The notes under the pieces were generated by a model. That model was not told the origin of the DNA, searched no databases, and saw only the letters and a list, made by a program, of their open reading frames with translations. DNA of 64,000 nucleotides, taken from NCBI RefSeq assembly GCF_042186555.1, contig NC_133325.1, positions 89,432,982 through 89,496,981 of the forward strand, given 5' to 3'. Made by a program: the position numbers and the translations under genes. Below are positions 32,508 to 44,040 of this stretch, piece after piece. Source of the DNA: Aquarana catesbeiana (taxonomy: Eukaryota; Chordata; Amphibia; Anura; Ranidae). Position 1 is the stretch's first letter. The number at the start of each line of letters is the position of its first letter.

Positions 32508-33553
32508 TCACTAACAAAACCGTGGACTTTTGTCCGAAGGGCGTTGGCCCAAACTTGTCTTGCATACACACGGCACACAATTGTTGGCCAACAATCACGA
32601 ACATAGTGACGTACTACATGGTTTTTCAGCTCTTTAGCGCCACCCTTTGGGCTCCTTCTGCTAATTTCGTGTTAGTAGAAGTTTGGTGAGTGTTGATTCG
32701 CGCTTTTCTTTTCTCGCTTTCCATTTCGCGCTTTTCATTTCGTGCTCTCAGTTCGTTTCTGAACGGCCGTTCGTCAACCAGACATGTTGCGGAATTGGAG
32801 GAGATAACGTGTTATTTATTATTGGCCTTGGAATTATTGCTTTGACATTATTTTTTTGGTTGAATAATGATTTGTTTTGGTATATTTTCTGTATTTTTGG
32901 ATGCATAGAATGCAATAGAATTGGTTAAGTTCTATTGGCAGATAGCATTTCTAATTTTATTTGTTTTCTTATAAAAAAAATTGTGCAGAATAATACTTGG
33001 CTAAATACAATGTAAAATTGCCAAGGGACACCAGCATAGTTGTATCTTTGTTCTTAAAAACTACGGGATAATGGTGTTGTGGTAACTTGCCCAAATAAAG
33101 AAAAAAAAAAAAGCATAATAATATTATTATCGATATCACTAGAAAAAAAAAGCCTTTGAAAATTTGTTTGCAATAACTCCATCAGTATCACCAGCAAAGT
33201 AGCTTAATTATTATCCCATTAAAGAAGAAGAGAATGTGCGCTGCATTTCAAGATTTCATAATTTGCCACGTTACGAATGTTATTTCTCCATTAAGACCAA
33301 CCACTTCTGGCTCGTCCTTGCTTCTGAGCATGCGTGTTTGTACTTTGGACTCTTCTCCGACTGACTTGTGTACATACGCTCGGAAAATCCGACAACAGAC
33401 ATTTGTCCGCTGAAAATTTTAAAACCTTCTAGCCAACATTTGTCCGAGGAAAATCCGACAATTGTGGGATGGAGCATACACACAGTCAGATTTTCCGTCA
33501 ACAACCTGTCATCACACATTTCCCGTCGGAAAATCCGATTGTGTGTACGGGGC
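32508..33553. mobile_element. Harbinger deletion derivative (E)
   Basis: It lacks the outermost left bases but starts in the left-end block (AACAAAACCGTGGAC, CAAACTTGTCTTGCATAC) and ends GAAAATCCGATTGTGTGTACGGGGC. It keeps the GTTAGTAGAAGTTTGGTGAG block shared with 36970 and the right-end subterminal motifs. All three genes are deleted. Confidence 0.8.
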
Positions 33554-33666
33554 TTTAGAGAAATTTCCAAAACATGGCCTGTTGGGGGTACTTGACGACA
33601 GGGTTAAGAACCACTGCATTATGGTATACTGAATGTGTAGTATTCCACTCTGAAAATTGTACTGTA

Positions 33667-34934
33667 CAGGGGTTGGACAAAAATATGGAAAGACCAGGTA
33701 AAGGAACAAAAATGTTACCTAGTATGGTGTTGGCCCACCTTTGGTATCCAAGAGGGCCTAAATTCTCCTGGGAAATGACAAATATAAGTCTTGGAAGGTG
33801 GGAATCTGATACCACTCTTCATGCAGAAATTGCTCCAGTTCCCGCAGAAATGTCAGAGGCGGAAAACAAGCCCAAACCTTGTTCTCCAAAATTGACCATA
33901 GTGGCTCTATGATATTGCACGATTTAACAACGTCGGCTGTGTTAATCGTAACATTATTGTCATGGTAAATGGAAAACAGAAAACAATGTCTGCACCATGG
34001 GGTGCACATGGTCAGCCAAAATTTGTAGAGGCTGCAAAAGCAAAAGAATGAGGGGGGGGGGGGCTAGCCTGTTTTGAGGCCCCCCTTTCCTCATGGGATG
34101 GTGGCGGTAGGAGTTTCAAGCCCCCCATTGATCCATTGATTCACTTTGTGAAAAAAGGTCAGCTGATTGGGAATGTTCTGGAAGTTCTGGGGGCCTCTAT
34201 GATAGGTCATTTAAGGTCACCTGACCCCCAGACCATTCCAGAAATTCCCAGGACCCCTATTTAAGCAGGAGGCTGAGCGGGGCCTTTGCCAGTTGCCAGA
34301 GGGATATTTGAAGAGCGTCCCACTGATTTTGTTTACAGCTTTAAATTATTTATTGATTTAAAGAGTTATGGCATAGCTCCCAACTGTCCCTGCTTTCAAG
34401 GGACTGTCCCTGATTTGAAAAAAAGACCCTTTGTCCCTCATTATGGTCTGCTCTATATAGTTGTATACAAAATGCACTTTTTATCTTATAAAAAGCGTTT
34501 CCCAGTGCTAAACCTTTCATCCAATTTCTAAATTGCAGCATTTGTTAATTTCAAAAGCCAATATAAAGGAAAAAGGAATACTAATGGTAAAAAAAAAATG
34601 CACTTGTGGGGTTAACTAATATTTGTGTGTAATTCTCCGTGACAGGGGGTGTGTCCTATGCCTACATACTTTTGCTAATAGGTGCCCCTAATTCCCATCT
34701 CAAAAAGTTGGGAGGTATGGTTATGATGAATTAATTGTTTGCATTTGTGAAAATCAAAAAACAAGGCTGCGGCCGTCATTTATCCAGTTTGGTGTGTCTA
34801 GTGTTCTTTGTATGTTTGGAGTTTATGCCTCCTGCTGTCCCATGTTACATCACTTCCGGTTTTCAATGAAAAACATGTCGTCACTTTCACACCTGCAAAT
34901 CATGTAGTGTTTCCATATTTTCGTCCAACCCCTG
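33667..34934. mobile_element. Tc1/mariner-like MITE with nested insertions
   Basis: Ends CAGGGGTTGGACAAAAATAT ... ATATTTTCGTCCAACCCCTG with TA on both sides. About 34020-34735 is foreign: an unassigned G/C-rich piece, then the family W copy. Confidence 0.88.
34372..34720 (+). mobile_element. Repeat family W, copy 2
   Basis: CATAGCTCCCAACTGTCCCTG ... GTTGGGAGGTATGG flanked by TTATGG and TTATGA. Same interior as 12807-13178. Confidence 0.75.
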
Positions 34935-34936
34935 TA

Positions 34937-35828
34937 CTTCTAAAATCGTCACTCCTGTACACGATCCACCTTGCTATATGTTTTATACTCCTTACTTTTC
35001 TTGCTGCATAGCAGACACTCTGCTACTGCCCCCTAGATAGACTCGCCAAGCCGTAGATTGCATTTATGGTAAAAGACACCTCTGTACCTAAATATTGCTG
35101 CTATAAAGTGATGCTTAATCCTGACATATCTTCCCCTTTTGTATGATCTGTTTTTTTTTATTTATTAAACAAAAAATAGTCAAGATGCAATTGACTTTTC
35201 AAAAGCGGATGATGGCGGGGTGACATATGCTTGGTTTTTGTTCTGGGCCCACCTATGTCTTAAAGTGATCTGATATGATTGGAGAGGATATACACAGGAG
35301 AGAAATCCAATAGGGGTTTACCTTGTAATGATTATCTTAATAACCATTTATCCAGTTCCCTCTGGGTCCTGTCACAGACTTCCTCGGGCTGGCTTATATT
35401 GACTACTACTAATGGCAGTCTAGTGCCTGTGGTTTATGATCACAGTGAAGGTAGTTAGAGTCGAAGCAGGAGACTATCACTCATTCATGAGTTATGTACT
35501 AGGAGGAGACATCAACCACTGCTCTTCCATAAGGCAACTGTCTTCTTCTATATGGCAGTGGATGGGGGACACAGACTAAAATCACGCCAGCACTGAGAAA
35601 AAGAAAACATGCAATGGAATAATTATCTGATACACTAAAAAAAACTCTTCTTATACACTGCAGGGAAAAAAAATAGAAAATGTTCCATTTATTAATTACT
35701 TATAATTTAGTCTAACATTGAGCATCTATAAACTGGAAAATGTTTTCACAAAAATATGCATACTCAGAGCATTTTCTGACAATTGTGCATTCACAAAATG
35801 AAAAAAATCACCTGCTTTAACAGACTAA
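34937..35828. other. Unassigned
   Basis: No gene or nameable repeat seen. Confidence 0.4.
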
Positions 35829-36154
35829 GGGGGTTATTTACGAAAGGCAAATCCACTTTGCACTACAATGCAAACTACAAGTGCATAGTGCACTTGAAAT
35901 TGCACTGAAAGTGCACTTGAAAGTGCAGTCGCTGTAGATCCGAGGGGGACATGCAAGGAAAATAAAAAACAGCATTTTAGCTTGCACATGATTGGATGAT
36001 AAAATCAGCAGAGCTTCCCCTCTTTTCAGACCTACCCCTCAGATTTACAGCATCTGCACTTCCAAGTGCACTTTCAGTGCAATTTCAAGTGCACTTTGCA
36101 CTTGTAGTTTGCACTTGTAGCGCAAAGTGGATTTGCCTTTTGTGAATAACCCCC
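35829..36154. mobile_element. Hairpin MITE, family G (long form)
   Basis: GGGGGTTATTTACGAAAGGC ... GCCTTTTGTGAATAACCCCC with two inner blocks of TGCACTTTCAGTGCAATTTC and their inverse. The middle holds an ATCCGAGGGGGACATGC block. Confidence 0.9.
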
Positions 36155-36181
36155 ATAAGCTTTTTATTTGGTTCGGATAAT

Positions 36182-36422
36182 GGGGGTTATTTATGAAAGG
36201 CAAATCCACTTTGCACTACAAGTGCACTTGGAAGTGCAGTCGCTCTAAATCTAAGGGATAGATCTGAAATGAGGGGAAGCTCTGCTAATTTTATCATCCA
36301 ATCACGTGCAAGCTAAAATGCTGTTTTTTATTTTCCTTGCATGCCCCCCTCGGATCTACAGCGACTGTACTTTCAAGTGCACTTGCAGTGCAAAGTGGAT
36401 TTTCCTTTAGTAAATAACCCCC
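36182..36422. mobile_element. Hairpin MITE, family G
   Basis: A second copy 27 bp downstream of the previous one: GGGGGTTATTTATGAAAGGC ... TTTAGTAAATAACCCCC. Its middle block is inverted relative to the first copy. Confidence 0.9.
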
Positions 36423-36760
36423 AATGTGTGCTGTTTAGTTGCATGATCATTTATTGGATGGCAGATAGTAGTAGATTCTTCAAAGTAGTCTCATCTTGGT
36501 TAGTAGTTACATTTTATTTTCCTATATTCTGAATAGAGAACCAAGGTCAATCACACGTAGTTGATTTTATTCATGATTATAAGTGACGGGAGACAGATAT
36601 ATTTTCATGATACCATTTTTTCTCTACATTAAAATCAAATATAGAGCTCTAGTAAAAAAAAACTTGTAACACTGCTAAAAAAAAGAGAATTATCAAATTT
36701 TTGTCACTTTAGAGCAGATAGCAATCACATTGGTTAGGCATTCTGCCAATAAATGTGTAA
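36423..36760. other. Unassigned
   Basis: AT-rich, no gene seen. Confidence 0.4.
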
Positions 36761-37107
36761 AACCTCGTACACAGGATCTGATTGTTTGCCAACAAAACCG
36801 TGGAATTTTGTCAGAAGGGTGTTGGCTCAAACTTGTCTTGCATACACGAGGCCACACAAATGTTGGCCAACAATTACAAATGTAGTGACATACTAGACGT
36901 ACTACGAGCCGATAAAAAGGAAGTTCACTAGTCATGCGCCACCCTTTGGGCTCCTTCTGCTAATCTCGTGTTAGTAGAAGTTTGGTGAGTGTCGATTTGC
37001 GCTTTTCAGCCTCGTGCTTGTCAGTTTGTTTCTGATTTTCAGTGCATTCTTGTCAGTTCGTTTCTGAACAGCTGTTCGTCTACTAGCCATGTGACGTTCT
37101 TGTTGGA

Positions 37108-37530
37108 GAGATCATGCCATTGTTGGGCTTGGAGTTATTGCTTTGACCCAAGTCTAGTCCAGGAACAGGCGGAGGAGGAGTTCTTGGACCAAGAATTGGT
37201 TGCTTAATCGTCACCAATTCTGTCATATGCCTTTGCTGCGGGAGCTCCAGGAGAATAATCCTGATGATTTCAGGAATTATCTCCGGATGACGGACCCCTG
37301 CTTTCACCATCTATTGGCTTTGCTTACCCCCTTTATTAGTAATCAGGACACATGCATGTGGCAAGCCATCACTCACGAACAAAGGCTCATAGCCACCTTT
37401 GCAGTACTTGGCGACGGGGAGAAGTCTCCAGGACCTCAAGTTTACAACTGGGATCTCCCCCCAGGCTCTGGAAATCATTATTCCAGAGACCTGTTCTGCC
37501 ATCATGCAAGTCCAGCAGAAGGACTATATT
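37108..37530 (+). pseudogene. Harbinger transposase exon 1 (copy B)
   Basis: It encodes the N-terminal helical region of a HARBI1-like transposase: QAEEEFLDQELVA, LNRHQFCHMPLLRELQENNP, DDFRNYLRMTDPCFHHLLAL and ATGRSLQDLKFTTGISPQAL. It ends in QKDYIR followed by a splice donor (CGG|GTAGGT, 37530). Two single-base frameshifts split it, at about 37205 and about 37412. The downstream intron is ~940 bp and carries a degraded family T MITE (about 37965-38145). Confidence 0.85.
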
Positions 37531-38470
37531 CGGGTAGGTTTTAGCCTTTTACATCACATTCTATGTATTTAATGTTTGCTGATGTATTGTATTCATTTAT
37601 TCATTCCATAATTACCATTATTGTAATATGCTGTGAATGTCCTCTTTGTCCTCATGCATCCTGTAAGCTTTTAATGCTCCTTTTTTGTCCTTCATGCATA
37701 TTTGCCTTCACTAACTTCCCCAGAATGCTATCCTGGGCCCATACACCCATACACACCTAGCCTACTAACTTAACAATGTATTTTGTCAGCTACATTTTTG
37801 TGCTTACCGTAAACACCCCCTAAGATGTGTACAAATGTTATTGTTGTCCTCAAATTCAGGCAGTGTGCAAGAGGCTTTTTTTGGGGGGGCCCAAACTCAT
37901 TTGGAACCCCCCCCCCAAATGCTAAGTCAACCGATACCAATACTCTATCTGCTGACTTTGCCAAACACATACTCACTATACCTCTTTTGTGGTCATATTT
38001 ATGGATGAATTCACCAAATCATGTAGTGCAAGGGCCTGTCTGAATACATTCAAATGGTACTGTTGAAAGTTTTTGTCTCCTATTATCTTGATAGGTAATT
38101 TATGAATGTAAAATGTGCTTCAATTTGGACAATGTGTATCCATATTTTTGGATTATGACACTTCTTACCTGTCCAGTGGGCTGCCAATAGTGTAAGTACG
38201 GAGGGGCTGGTCAAAGTACATTATTTATGCATTCAGCTCTCATGGAAGTCGAGAGGGTTACCTGTACAAAACATCTAAACATACCCCCCCACCATAACAT
38301 TTTTAGAATGGGCCACCAGAGGGGGTGAGGAATCTGATAAGTTGACATTATAATTTTGTCTTGAAATACTCATTTCAATAATGTTATACTTATGTTGGCC
38401 AAGAATGTTTGTGTCTAATCTGCTTGCAATGTTATGTGCAAAAGTACTTTTTTTTTTCTTGACTCCACAG

Positions 38471-39078
38471 TTTCCTTCAAACCCATAGGAATGGCAGACT
38501 GTGGCTTCCCAATTCCACCATCAGTGGGATTTTCCCAACTGTGGTGGTGCTATTGATGGGAAGCATGTGCAGATTGTCCCACCACCCAACTCGGGCTCAT
38601 ATTATTTTAATTACAAGGGCTTTTGTAGTATAGTGATGTTAGCGGTGGTGTCGGCCAATTATGAATTTCTCTACCGTTTCCTATGAGGGACCTGACCCCA
38701 GAGTAGAGGAATTTCAACTATTGGCTGTCTCGTGTCCCCGAAGAGTTGTCAAGAATGTGTTTGGCATCATGTCGAGTCGGTTCCAGCTTTTTCTTACTGC
38801 AATCAACCTGGCAGAATACAAATTAATCATGTGGTGTTGTGCTGCTGCATTCTTCACAATTATGTAAGGAGGAATGCAGGCAGCTATCTTGCCTCATTTT
38901 CTACTGAGGTGGACTTTGCTGTGTCTGGCCCAGCTGAATCCACAGTGCTGATTGCTCTGGAAAGTGGCCATGCTGGGTTGCCCTCCCAAACTGCCAGAGA
39001 AGTCCGCCAAAAGTATCTGGAGTACTTTGTTGGTAGAGGGGCAGTGGCTTTACAGCAAAATTTGTTGATGTATAATTA
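38471..39078 (+). pseudogene. Harbinger transposase exon 2 (copy B)
   Basis: It follows a TTGACTCCACAG acceptor. The first catalytic block (CGGAIDGKHVQI) and the Glu block (RRVVKNVFGIMSSRF, where E has become K) are present. About 190 bp are deleted after ANYEFLY, which removes the second catalytic aspartate. A TAG also replaces the Gln codon near 38487, and further frameshifts occur near 38750 and 38830. The C-terminus (REVRQKYLEYFVGRG) is readable to a TAA at 39076-39078. The exon cannot give an active enzyme. Confidence 0.9.
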
Positions 39079-39859
39079 AAAAAATGTATAAAAAATTTTA
39101 TACAAAATTCATATTTCATTTGAATTACTGTTGGTGTTTCTTATCTGTCTCCTGGGTTTTCAAATGGCATTTTACATTTGGCCATTTTCTTAAATAGTGC
39201 AAACGTAACTTATTTGCTCCATGAGGTGACAGTCTTTTCTTCAGCTAACTATTATATTGTGCTGTGGGTCTGCAACACACACACAATGTTATTGTTGTCA
39301 TTGTATGTAATGCATTAATCATAAAATCATAAAAAATATTCAGCCTTTTCAACTCCTTAAATTAATTGCTTGGAGTCCTTAAAACTGCCTTTTGGCACAT
39401 TTTACAGCACATTGTCACTGTACTACACCAACTTAACAAATACACTGGTATTGAGCATTGAAATAAGAAGCCACACATTGTTTAGTATAAAACATTTTAT
39501 TCCAAGCACATTCATATGTGCGTCATAAAAGGTTTTTGAACAAACCAACATCCTGGTGTATAACATGTATGTTTGACATTATTTAGCCGTTTTTGGGGCT
39601 AAACAGGCATGTTTAAAAACATAACATACACATCCCCAACTCAGGAACTTACAAAGTTCTACTTTGCTAAAGTGAACACCATATGAGACATTAGTATCTC
39701 AAAACTGTGTTGATGTTGCCTTCCTCAGATGGGGTGATCTCACCCCTCTAAAAGCCAAAATTTGAAGCCACGTACACGTGGAGACATAACTGTTAAATGT
39801 TCCTTATGATCCCCTGCTGAAAATGTGTGTAGGTACAAACAGGTTATTTCCTCAAGCCC

Positions 39860-40295
39860 CAAAACACACAGTGTGTCAACACGTGCTATCTCCCATCACG
39901 GGATTTCAATGTACACGTTTTGTGGGTGCAACCCCTTCCTTCAAACTAAAGTACGCGAGAGGAAGGGGTTGCACCCCGAAACACGTCCATTGATCCCCCA
40001 CATTGGGAGCTAGCACATGTTGACACACTGGGGCTTATTTCAGAAAGGCCAATCCACTTTGCGCTTGCATTGCACTTGTAGTGCAAAGTGGTTTTGCCTT
40101 TTTGAAATAAGCCCCAGTTTGTCAACATGTGCTAGCTTTCATCGGGAGGATCAATGGACGTGTTTCGGGGGTGCAACCCCTTCCTCTCACCTACTTTAGT
40201 TTGGAGGAAGGGGTTGCACCCGTAAAACACGTACATTGATATCCCGTGATGGGAGATAGCACATGTTGACACACTGTGTGTTTTGGGGCTTTAGC
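39860..40295. repeat. Duplicated hairpin in copy B
   Basis: The hairpin ACACGTGCTATCTCCCATCA ... GATCCCC, with AGGAAGGGGTTGCACCC in the stem, occurs twice (about 39860-40025 and 40118-40290). A family G MITE (40028-40115, GGGGCTTATTTCAGAAAGGC ... AAATAAGCCCC) sits between them. Copy A has one hairpin only. Confidence 0.75.
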
Positions 40296-40419
40296 AAAAT
40301 AGATGTAGGGAAAGACACACATTTTAGGCATGGGATCGTGAGGAAAATCCAAATTTTGTGTGCATCTTCAAAATTTGGCTTTGCGATTCATAAAAACACA
40401 TAAAGATTACAATTAAACT

Positions 40420-40738
40420 GTGCCCATCATATGCTGCCAGTGTGCCCATCAAATGCTGCCAGTGTGCCCATCATATGCTGTGAGTGTGCCCATCAAATGC
40501 TGCCAGTCTGTCCATCATATGCTGCCAGTGTGCCCATCATATGCTGCCAGTGTGCCCATCATATGCTCCCAGTGTGCCCATCAAATACTGCCAGTGAGCC
40601 CATCAAATGCTGCCAGTGTGCCCATCTTATGCTCCCAGTGTGTCCATCAAATACTGCCAGTGTGCCCATCAAATGCTGCCAGTGTGCCCATCATATGCTC
40701 CAAGTGTGCCCATCAAATGCTGCCAGTGTCCCTCCCGG
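40420..40738. repeat. 22-bp minisatellite
   Basis: About fourteen units of TGTGCCCATCAAATGCTGCC plus AG. Three plus-strand frames stay open through it by chance of composition. Confidence 0.95.
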
Positions 40739-41050
40739 GACACCCTGCTTACACAACCCCCCCCCGCGAGGATGGATCGCGGAACACAACGCTGACACAA
40801 ACCACCCCCCGCGCGGATAGATCGCGGGACACAACGCTGACACAACCACCGCAGATGGACCGGCACTTACCTTGTCCTCTTCTTCGGCGACCTCTCTCCT
40901 TTCCTCTTGCTTCCAAAAAAATACACCAGCCCCCGCCATAGGAATCCATCCGTCCAGTGTCCTAAAAGGGGCCGGGTGCATGGATAGGGAGACGGCAGCA
41001 GGAATAGGGGGGTGACGCCCGTGCGCCCACAATTCATGGGCCGCCACAGA
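40739..41050. mobile_element. hAT-like fragment
   Basis: GC-rich, with GCGGATAGATCGCGGGACAC repeats, ending GTGCGCCCACAATTCATGGG then CCGCCACAG. That resembles one end of a hAT MITE. Together with the minisatellite it replaces the region where the last exons of the MYB-like gene should be. Confidence 0.5.
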
Positions 41051-41247
41051 ATGAACTTATTTTCATCAAAATAGGCCTGAACAAATGCATTTAACCTTCA
41101 TCTCCCAAAAACGAAGTATTAGTGGTCGAACGAACGATGTTTAATGTCCTGCGAACGATTCCTGTGTCCAGCAAAATAAAACTTGGCATTTTAAACTGTA
41201 CAACATTAAAGAACATGGACCAGCCCAAAAGTAATAATAATAATAGG

Positions 41248-41603
41248 AACACACGACAAATACTTACTTTTTTGCAGCACTTTCCTGATCTTTCTATACT
41301 GATCTTCCTCTCCCAATTTAAGGTCTGATCAGAATTTTCTCAACTGATCCTTGGATCGTCGTACCCCAAAATTCCTGTGCAGACTTCTCACAACTTTAGC
41401 CATGATCTTGGCTTTCTGGCATTTGGGTCTCTGTAAGGTCCATGATTCCCGTCATAGTCTGCCCTCAATAAGATGTCCACCATCTCTACCATTTCTTCAG
41501 AAGACATATTTGAAGCCTTATATCTCCTCCTGGACCTGGACGATTCTTGCTCTGGGCTTTCCTCGTTGCTGCTCTCAGCACACACCTGCTGTCTCGCTGC
41601 CAT
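41248..41603 (-). pseudogene. Harbinger MYB/SANT-like gene, exon 1 (copy B)
   Basis: From an ATG near 41603: an acidic leader (SSNEESPEQESSRSRRRY), MSSEEMVEMVDILLRADYD, then the SANT-like domain (AKIMAKVVRSLHRNFGV, RRSKDQLRKF, SDLKLGEEDQYRKIRKVLQK). A frameshift near 41420 and a TGA in place of the conserved Trp of the domain break it. Exons 2 and 3, seen in copy A at 8287-8690, are missing here. It diverges from the MADF-like gene at 41905. Confidence 0.85.
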
Positions 41604-41660
41604 TTGCTTTCCCACTGCCCCGAAAGAGAAGAGGCAGGGAATACACTAGAAAGAAGGACA

Positions 41661-41695
41661 GGGGCGGAGTTTGACGCATGCGCAGTGTATATAAA
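41661..41695 (+). promoter_or_regulatory. Shared promoter, copy B
   Basis: GGGGCGGAG, GCATGCGCAG and TATATAAA lie in the same order and spacing as at 9655-9690, between the divergent MYB-like and MADF-like starts. Confidence 0.65.
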
Positions 41696-41904
41696 GCCAT
41701 AACTCGTGATCGATGTAACGGCCATAGGAACGATCTGTGAGTGGAGGACGTAAGATCAGAATTGCACAAAGAAACGTTAAAACGAAGGTACAATTGTAAA
41801 TTGGGACATCAGTGGTTAGTGGCCTATACTACTTATAGATTGAGGCCTATATTGGGACCAGATTATGAGAGTTTAGCCTGTTTTGCCTGTGTCTTGCAGG
41901 CAAA

Positions 41905-43055
41905 ATGGTGGATAAATTCACAACCCCTGATTTTTTACCAGAATTTATCCAACAATACCGGAAGCTGCCATGTCTATGGCAATTTAAAAGCAGGGATTAG
42001 TCAAACAAAATCAAGAGGAAGGCAGCGATGGAGAAACCGTGAAGCCTGTGTATCCCACGGCAGACATCAATTATTTGAAGGCCAAAATTGGTAGCCTGCT
42101 TAGTATATATAATAGGGAGCGCAAGAAGGTCATGGATTACCAGTGATCGGGAGCAGCAGCAGATGACATTTATGTCCCCAGGCTGTGGTACTACTACAGC
42201 CTGCGTTTTTTGTCAGACCAAACCGAACCACGCCCATCACTCTCAATGCTTCCTTCCACATCGGCTGAGGACACAGCTCCTGAGGTCCACCCTGGTCCTT
42301 CGACACAGGAAGAAGATGTGGAGGAGCCCAGCTTGACCCAGGTATAGCATTGTTGAACATATTTGTTGGCAAAAATTGAATGATGTTAAATTGATCCCAA
42401 ATTTCTGCTTTAACAAAGTGGTTTACATATCAATAAACAGTAGTGGCCAAAAATGATTGGGATGAGAATGAAAAATGCTGGGGTCAGAATGATAGTCTTT
42501 TCTATTTGTTAGCATTCAATTTGTAACAGTCATGAGCTCTAAATTGTGTGTGATTGTTGACCAAACACCTAAAAATATGTCCCATTTTCATACACAGGAA
42601 AGTCTCAGCCAAGAGGAGGCCGTGCCCAGCAGCCAGACTGAATGCCAGGTTCCTCCCCTCCTCCAACTAAAAGGGACAGGAAGTCGAGAAACCTGGATGA
42701 TGCCACAGCTGCGTTCCTCAGGCATGCCACAAGTGCTATTAGTACAGCCCCTGATGCCCAGGAGGCTTTTGGTTGCATGATGGCAAACAAGCTGAAGGAT
42801 ATGGAGGAGGACCAATGCAACATGTACGAAAAGATGATCATTCATCTCCTCAACAAGGGAAAGAGGGGCCAAATCACCACGAAAATGCACATATGCAAAA
42901 TCAACCATAATTCTACACCACCTCCACCAACACCACAGCCACCCCACCACCACAGCAGCGTGGCAGACCGTGGCCAATGCAGCCACAACACCCCCAACAA
43001 GGCCTCTGGGCTGGGGATTATCAGCAGTATCATTTATCATTTTCTTTTTGTTTAA
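41905..43055 (+). pseudogene. Harbinger MADF-like gene (copy B)
   Basis: Exon 1 (41905-42341) starts MVDKFTTPDFLPEFIQQYRK, a MADF-type opening. It continues with SNKIKRKAAMEK, YPTADINYLKAKIGSL, YNRERKKVMDY, SGAAADDIYVPRLWYY and an acidic end (EEDVEEPSLTQ) at a GT donor. Exon 2 (42598-43055) follows CACAG and encodes ESLSQEEA, PPPTKRDRKSRNLDDATAAF, a helical stretch (MMANKLKDMEEDQCNMYEKM), and a Pro/His-rich tail. The MADF fold binds DNA; here it probably recognises the element ends or the shared promoter (inference). Stops near 41997 and 42144 and frameshifts near 42050 and 42650 disable it. Unlike copy A it has a single ESLSQEEA unit. Confidence 0.75.
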
Positions 43056-43106
43056 TTTGAGTTGATCATATATTTTTTTTTTTGGTGCAGAGAAGGCATT
43101 TTTTAT

Positions 43107-43390
43107 TTAATTTAGTTTGTGTGGAAGGAAGCGTTGAGAGTGATGGCCTGGGTTCGGTCTGGTCTGGCAAGAAACGCAGGCTGTGTAAGACCACAGCCTC
43201 AGGACATATATGTCATCTGCTGCTGCTCCCGATCTCTCAGAATCTAGGACTGTATTGTGCTCCCTATTAAATGGACTCCTCAGGTTACTAGTTTTGAACT
43301 TCACACAATTGATATCTGCCCTGGGGTACAAACGCTTCACTAATTACAACTGTTTCTCCATCGTTGCCTTCCTCTTGATTTTTATATGAC
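43107..43390 (-). pseudogene. Antisense MADF-like fragment (copy B tail)
   Basis: The minus strand reads LYPRADINCVKFKTSNLRSP, FNREHNTVLDSERSGAAADD, IYVLRLWSY and DQTEPRPSLS-like residues (frameshifted at the end). It is homologous to 10957-11345 and 14400-14720. Confidence 0.8.
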
Positions 43391-43679
43391 CTTGTGCTCC
43401 CTATTGAATAAAATGTTGTTCTTTGTTGACAAATACTTGGCTATGTGTTTTACTTAAAAAGGGACAGTTTATTTGTGAGTAGTCAGGTACATTTCAAAAA
43501 TACAATGTCAAATTAACAAGGTACACAAACATAGTTGTATCTTTGAGCTTCAAAAATATAAGATAATAATGATCTTGTGGTAACTTGACCCAAAAAAAAA
43601 GATTTAAAAAAAAATATTATTATGGAGATCACTAGAAAATAAAACAATTTTATTGTTTATTGAATATCACCAGCAAAGC

Positions 43680-44040
43680 AGCTTCATTATTATACCATTA
43701 TAAAGAAGAAGAGAATGTGCTGCATTGAGAGATTTCATAATTTGCTGTGTCATATATATCTCCATTAAGAACGCTAGTTTTACAAGACCGACCGCTTCCG
43801 ACTCGTCCTTTCTTCCGAGCATGCGTGTTTGTACTTTGGACTTTTGTCCGACGGACTTGTGTACACACGCTCGGAAAATCCGCCAACACACATTTGTCCA
43901 TGGAAAATTTGAAAACATGCTAGCCAACATTTGTTGACGGAAAGTCTGAAAACAATTGTCCGATGGAACTTACACATGGTCGGATTTACTGCCAACAGCC
44001 TGTCATTGAACATTTCCCGTCGGAAAATCTGACCGTGGCT
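43680..44040 (+). mobile_element. Right terminus of Harbinger copy B
   Basis: It matches 11700-12080 and 33180-33553, with repeated TCGGAAAATCCG and CCAACA-type motifs in the last 200 bp. Confidence 0.85.

Larger units (their letters stand above)
36761..44040 (+). mobile_element. PIF/Harbinger element, fullest copy (B)
   Basis: About 7.3 kb from AACCTCGTACACAGGATCTG to GAAAATCTGACCGTGGC, flanked by TAA and TTA, in line with the 3-bp targets of PIF/Harbinger. Order: left end, transposase (two exons, plus strand), non-coding hairpins, MYB-like gene (minus), shared promoter, MADF-like gene (two exons, plus), antisense MADF fragment, right end with subterminal motifs. Foreign inserts are the MITE at 40028-40115 and a minisatellite plus hAT piece at 40420-41050. 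Every gene is broken, so it is a dead copy. Confidence 0.88.

Noticed and set aside
40420..40738. Possible CRISPR-like array
   Set aside because: Units are contiguous and have no unique spacers; the genome is eukaryotic.
40420..40941. 173-codon Cys/Pro-rich open frame
   Set aside because: Produced by a 22-bp tandem repeat that is open in three frames.
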